Below are positions 62,294 to 64,000 of a DNA stretch of 64,000 nt, piece after piece. The position numbers and the translations under genes were made by a program. Source of the DNA: Azospira sp. I13 (GTDB lineage: Bacteria; Pseudomonadota; Gammaproteobacteria; Burkholderiales; Rhodocyclaceae); NCBI RefSeq assembly GCF_003112695.1, contig NZ_BFBP01000014.1, positions 88,728-152,727 on the forward strand, read 5' to 3'. Position 1 is the stretch's first letter; every line of letters begins with the position of its first letter. The notes under the pieces are model-generated. The model was not told the origin of the DNA. It saw nothing but the letters and a program-made list of their open reading frames with translations, and did not search any database.

Positions 62294-63742
62294 ATGGACA
62301 GAATCACCTGCATTGGCGCCGGTCAGCTTAGTACCAAAAAAGCCAACAACAGACTAAATCGACGCAATCAATACCTGAATTACGGATTGCTATCACTTGC
62401 ATCGGTACTGAAGCGCAAAGGCCTGGCACCCGTCGTCATTCATGGCCACTTCTCAAGTCCATCTGAAACGCTGACCACAGCCATCGCCTATGGGCTTGCT
62501 GAGAGCAAGCTGCCCATTCTGCTCTCCCTTCCAAGCTTCTATGCCGTCGCCTGGGCCAAGGAATTCATTCTCCAAGTGAAGGCTCTGTTGCCATCGCATA
62601 AGATCATCGTTGGCGGGCGCTGGGTCGTTGGAAAATTCCCTGAGCGGCTTAAAGAACTCCTGCCTGAAGCGGACATCATCATTCCTGGCCTCGCAGAAGC
62701 ACGCATTGTCGAACTGGTAACAGGGACACGGTCCCTTCCGCTCCAGCCATCTAGGGAAACATCGAACCAGACGTCATCACTTGATTACAGCCTGCTCCAT
62801 CGCCGCGAATACTATCAACCCAGCATCGAAATAGCCCGGGGATGCGGCATGAAATGCAGTTTCTGCCTGGAAAGAGACGAGAAACTGCAACCACTGAAAT
62901 CGCCGGACGCCTTGGCCGACGAGTTGCAATCCACATTACTGGATGATGGGCTGATCGAAATGACCCCCTATTTCGAAACCTCTATGTTCGTTCCCAACAA
63001 ACACTGGAGCGAAGGCCTGGGTAGTGCCTTTGACGCGCGGGCGATAAAAGTAAGGTGGCGCACCGAAGCCCGCGTCGACACCCTGAAAGCCGAGCTGCTA
63101 CCGTCCCTGGCTGCCAGTGGCCTATCGATCCTGGATCTTGGTCTGGAAAGCGCCTCACCCACGCAGTTACTGCGGATGCACAAGACGCAAAAGCCAGAAA
63201 AGTATCTTGAAAAAGCCTCCCGGTTGTTAGTTGCCTGTGCGGAGAACGGGGTCAAGGCAAAGGTCAACATCCTCCTCTATGCGGGGGAGAACGATGAAAC
63301 CATTGCCCAAACTCTCGCCTGGCTAGATCAGCACCGAGAGGCAATCTATGGCGTCTCGGTTAGCCCGGTCATCGTTTTTGGTTGGCCCGAAGAAACAGAA
63401 AACTACCTCAATACTCTGGCACGGTACGGCGCAACAAGGGACCATTCGCCCTGCCCAGGCGTGACTCATATCAATCTCAGCGAACAAGTGAATTATGAGG
63501 ACTCGCTGGAACTGGCCCGCATCATCAGCAAACGATTCATGCGGGCGGGGCGCTACTACAAGCTCAAATCGTTTTCCTATTTCCCCCGCGACTACTGCTT
63601 CGAGGATTTCCTCGCGGACATGGCCCAGGAAGCAGGATCACACAGTTTCAGCACCGCCTTTTTGGAAGAATGTATTGAGGAAGTCATGGGCCAGTCTGCC
63701 CACACAGCCTCTAGCGACTTAATGGATTGCCAAGCTTCATGA
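62294..63742 (+). CDS. Radical SAM protein with B12-binding-like N-terminal domain
   Basis: A 482-residue protein starting MDRITCIGAGQLSTKK. The N-terminal 150 residues resemble a B12-binding-type Rossmann domain (KIIVGGRWVVGKFPERLKEL, PEADIIIPGLAEARIVEL), but no cobalamin DxHxxG motif is seen. The radical SAM core begins near 175 with the cluster motif C184-GMK-C188-SF-C191 (CX3CX2C), and LGLESASPTQLLRM is a typical later strand. An Fe4S4-SAM enzyme; the substrate is unknown. It starts right after the hsdR remnant and overlaps the next gene by 4 bases. Lower GC than the rest of the window points to horizontal transfer. Confidence 0.88.
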   Translation: MDRITCIGAGQLSTKKANNRLNRRNQYLNYGLLSLASVLKRKGLAPVVIHGHFSSPSETLTTAIAYGLAESKLPILLSLPSFYAVAWAKEFILQVKALLPSHKIIVGGRWVVGKFPERLKELLPEADIIIPGLAEARIVELVTGTRSLPLQPSRETSNQTSSLDYSLLHRREYYQPSIEIARGCGMKCSFCLERDEKLQPLKSPDALADELQSTLLDDGLIEMTPYFETSMFVPNKHWSEGLGSAFDARAIKVRWRTEARVDTLKAELLPSLAASGLSILDLGLESASPTQLLRMHKTQKPEKYLEKASRLLVACAENGVKAKVNILLYAGENDETIAQTLAWLDQHREAIYGVSVSPVIVFGWPEETENYLNTLARYGATRDHSPCPGVTHINLSEQVNYEDSLELARIISKRFMRAGRYYKLKSFSYFPRDYCFEDFLADMAQEAGSHSFSTAFLEECIEEVMGQSAHTASSDLMDCQAS

Positions 63743-64000
63743 ACGATCTCGAGCTAGCCAAGAGCATTTCGGATGAGGTTGGTGAGCAATACGCTCTGGC
63801 CAAAGAAGTCGCCAAGGAATATCCGGGCTACAGTCTCCTGACCCTTCGGGGCATGTGTGGGCTCATCTGCCAGCGCATCATAGAGGTACAAAAGCTCGCC
63901 ATTCCAAAGCTGTCTGAGCTTGGCACCTTGATCAGGGAAATATGCGATCGGACCCATCCTGACGTCAGCAGCAAGGACGCTCTGCACAAACTACGGTTTC
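63739..64000 (+). CDS. DUF4145/HsdR-N-like protein, cut by window edge
   Basis: The first 87 residues of a gene whose ATG overlaps the radical SAM stop (ATGA). The visible part (MNDLELAKSISDEVGEQY, then AKEYPGYSLLTLRGMCGLICQ, RIIEVQKLAIPKLSELGTL) is helical and resembles the DUF4145-type N-terminal domain found before helicases in some HsdR-like proteins and in other defence-linked proteins. What follows is outside the window, so the full architecture is unknown. Coupling implies it works with the radical SAM enzyme. Confidence 0.6.
   Translation, partial: MNDLELAKSISDEVGEQYALAKEVAKEYPGYSLLTLRGMCGLICQRIIEVQKLAIPKLSELGTLIREICDRTHPDVSSKDALHKLRF

Noticed and set aside
63754-63987. Minus-strand 77-codon frame at the right edge
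   Set aside because: It is fully opposite a gene that overlaps the radical SAM stop in an ATGA coupling, which is better supported.

Overview
The window is GC-rich, densely coded chromosomal DNA from a betaproteobacterium, most likely of the Rhodocyclales (Azospira/Dechloromonas type; the genus is inferred from gene content, not from a search). Supporting signs are EarP next to an EF-P with Arg32, the dapC-dapD-pilU-dapE order, a second-type infA with a C-terminal tail, a gcvTHP cluster, and bioA-F-H-C-D in one run. No rRNA, CRISPR array, complete insertion sequence or phage gene was seen. One tRNA is present (tRNA-Gly, GCC).

Layout. 1-3.6 kb: 3' part of pepD, a gamma-carbonic-anhydrase-like protein, an ArsC/YffB-like protein, Hsp33 with an altered zinc site, and a 56-residue membrane peptide on the minus strand. 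3.7-4.2 kb: a gene-free stretch with its own promoter-like signal, several stable stems and a strong terminator, best read as an undescribed structured RNA. 4.2-7.5 kb (minus): family-5-type uracil-DNA glycosylase, uvrC, pgsA, tRNA-Gly. 7.5-9.4 kb: earP-efp. 9.4-11.3 kb (minus): a periplasmic ATP-dependent DNA ligase and the iron-storage pair bfr/bfd with a Fur box. 11.4-18.1 kb: gcvT-gcvH-gcvP plus a GcvR-like ACT protein, a free-standing lipoyl domain and a DUF2189 membrane protein. 18.6-22 kb: infA, a DUF3617 protein, a YlqF-type GTPase, a small membrane protein and an EamA transporter. 22-27.4 kb: lysine biosynthesis (dapC, dapD, dapE) with pilU inside it, then prmB. 27.5-30.5 kb: a membrane diguanylate cyclase and a chemotaxis receptor. 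30.7-35.7 kb: the biotin operon. 36-38.7 kb: a CHASE-PAS-GGDEF sensor. 39.3-45.3 kb: mfd, DAHP synthase, a second gamma-carbonic-anhydrase-like protein, serB. 45.4-52.5 kb: DUF2325 and rhodanese proteins, then a sulfur amino-acid region (cystathionine beta-synthase, a cystathionine lyase/synthase, O-acetylhomoserine sulfhydrylase) with an enoyl-CoA hydratase and a CoA-binding protein. 52.6-61.9 kb: mixed accessory and regulatory genes, including a NERD nuclease followed by a GIY-YIG/DUF4357 protein. 61.9-64 kb: visibly lower-GC DNA with an hsdR-like deletion scar, a radical SAM protein and the start of a DUF4145/HsdR-like gene.

How it fits together. Most of the window is housekeeping: DNA repair (UvrC, Mfd, UDG), one-carbon metabolism (glycine cleavage), lysine, biotin, aromatic and sulfur amino-acid synthesis, with c-di-GMP and chemotaxis genes between. 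The places that may hold something new are the structured RNA at 3.74-4.17 kb, the radical-SAM/DUF4145 operon beside a restriction-gene scar at the right edge, the NERD/GIY-YIG pair at 56.4-58.5 kb, and an imperfect inverted-repeat element that recurs between genes at 1.45 and 48.5 kb, with a weaker copy at 34.9 kb.
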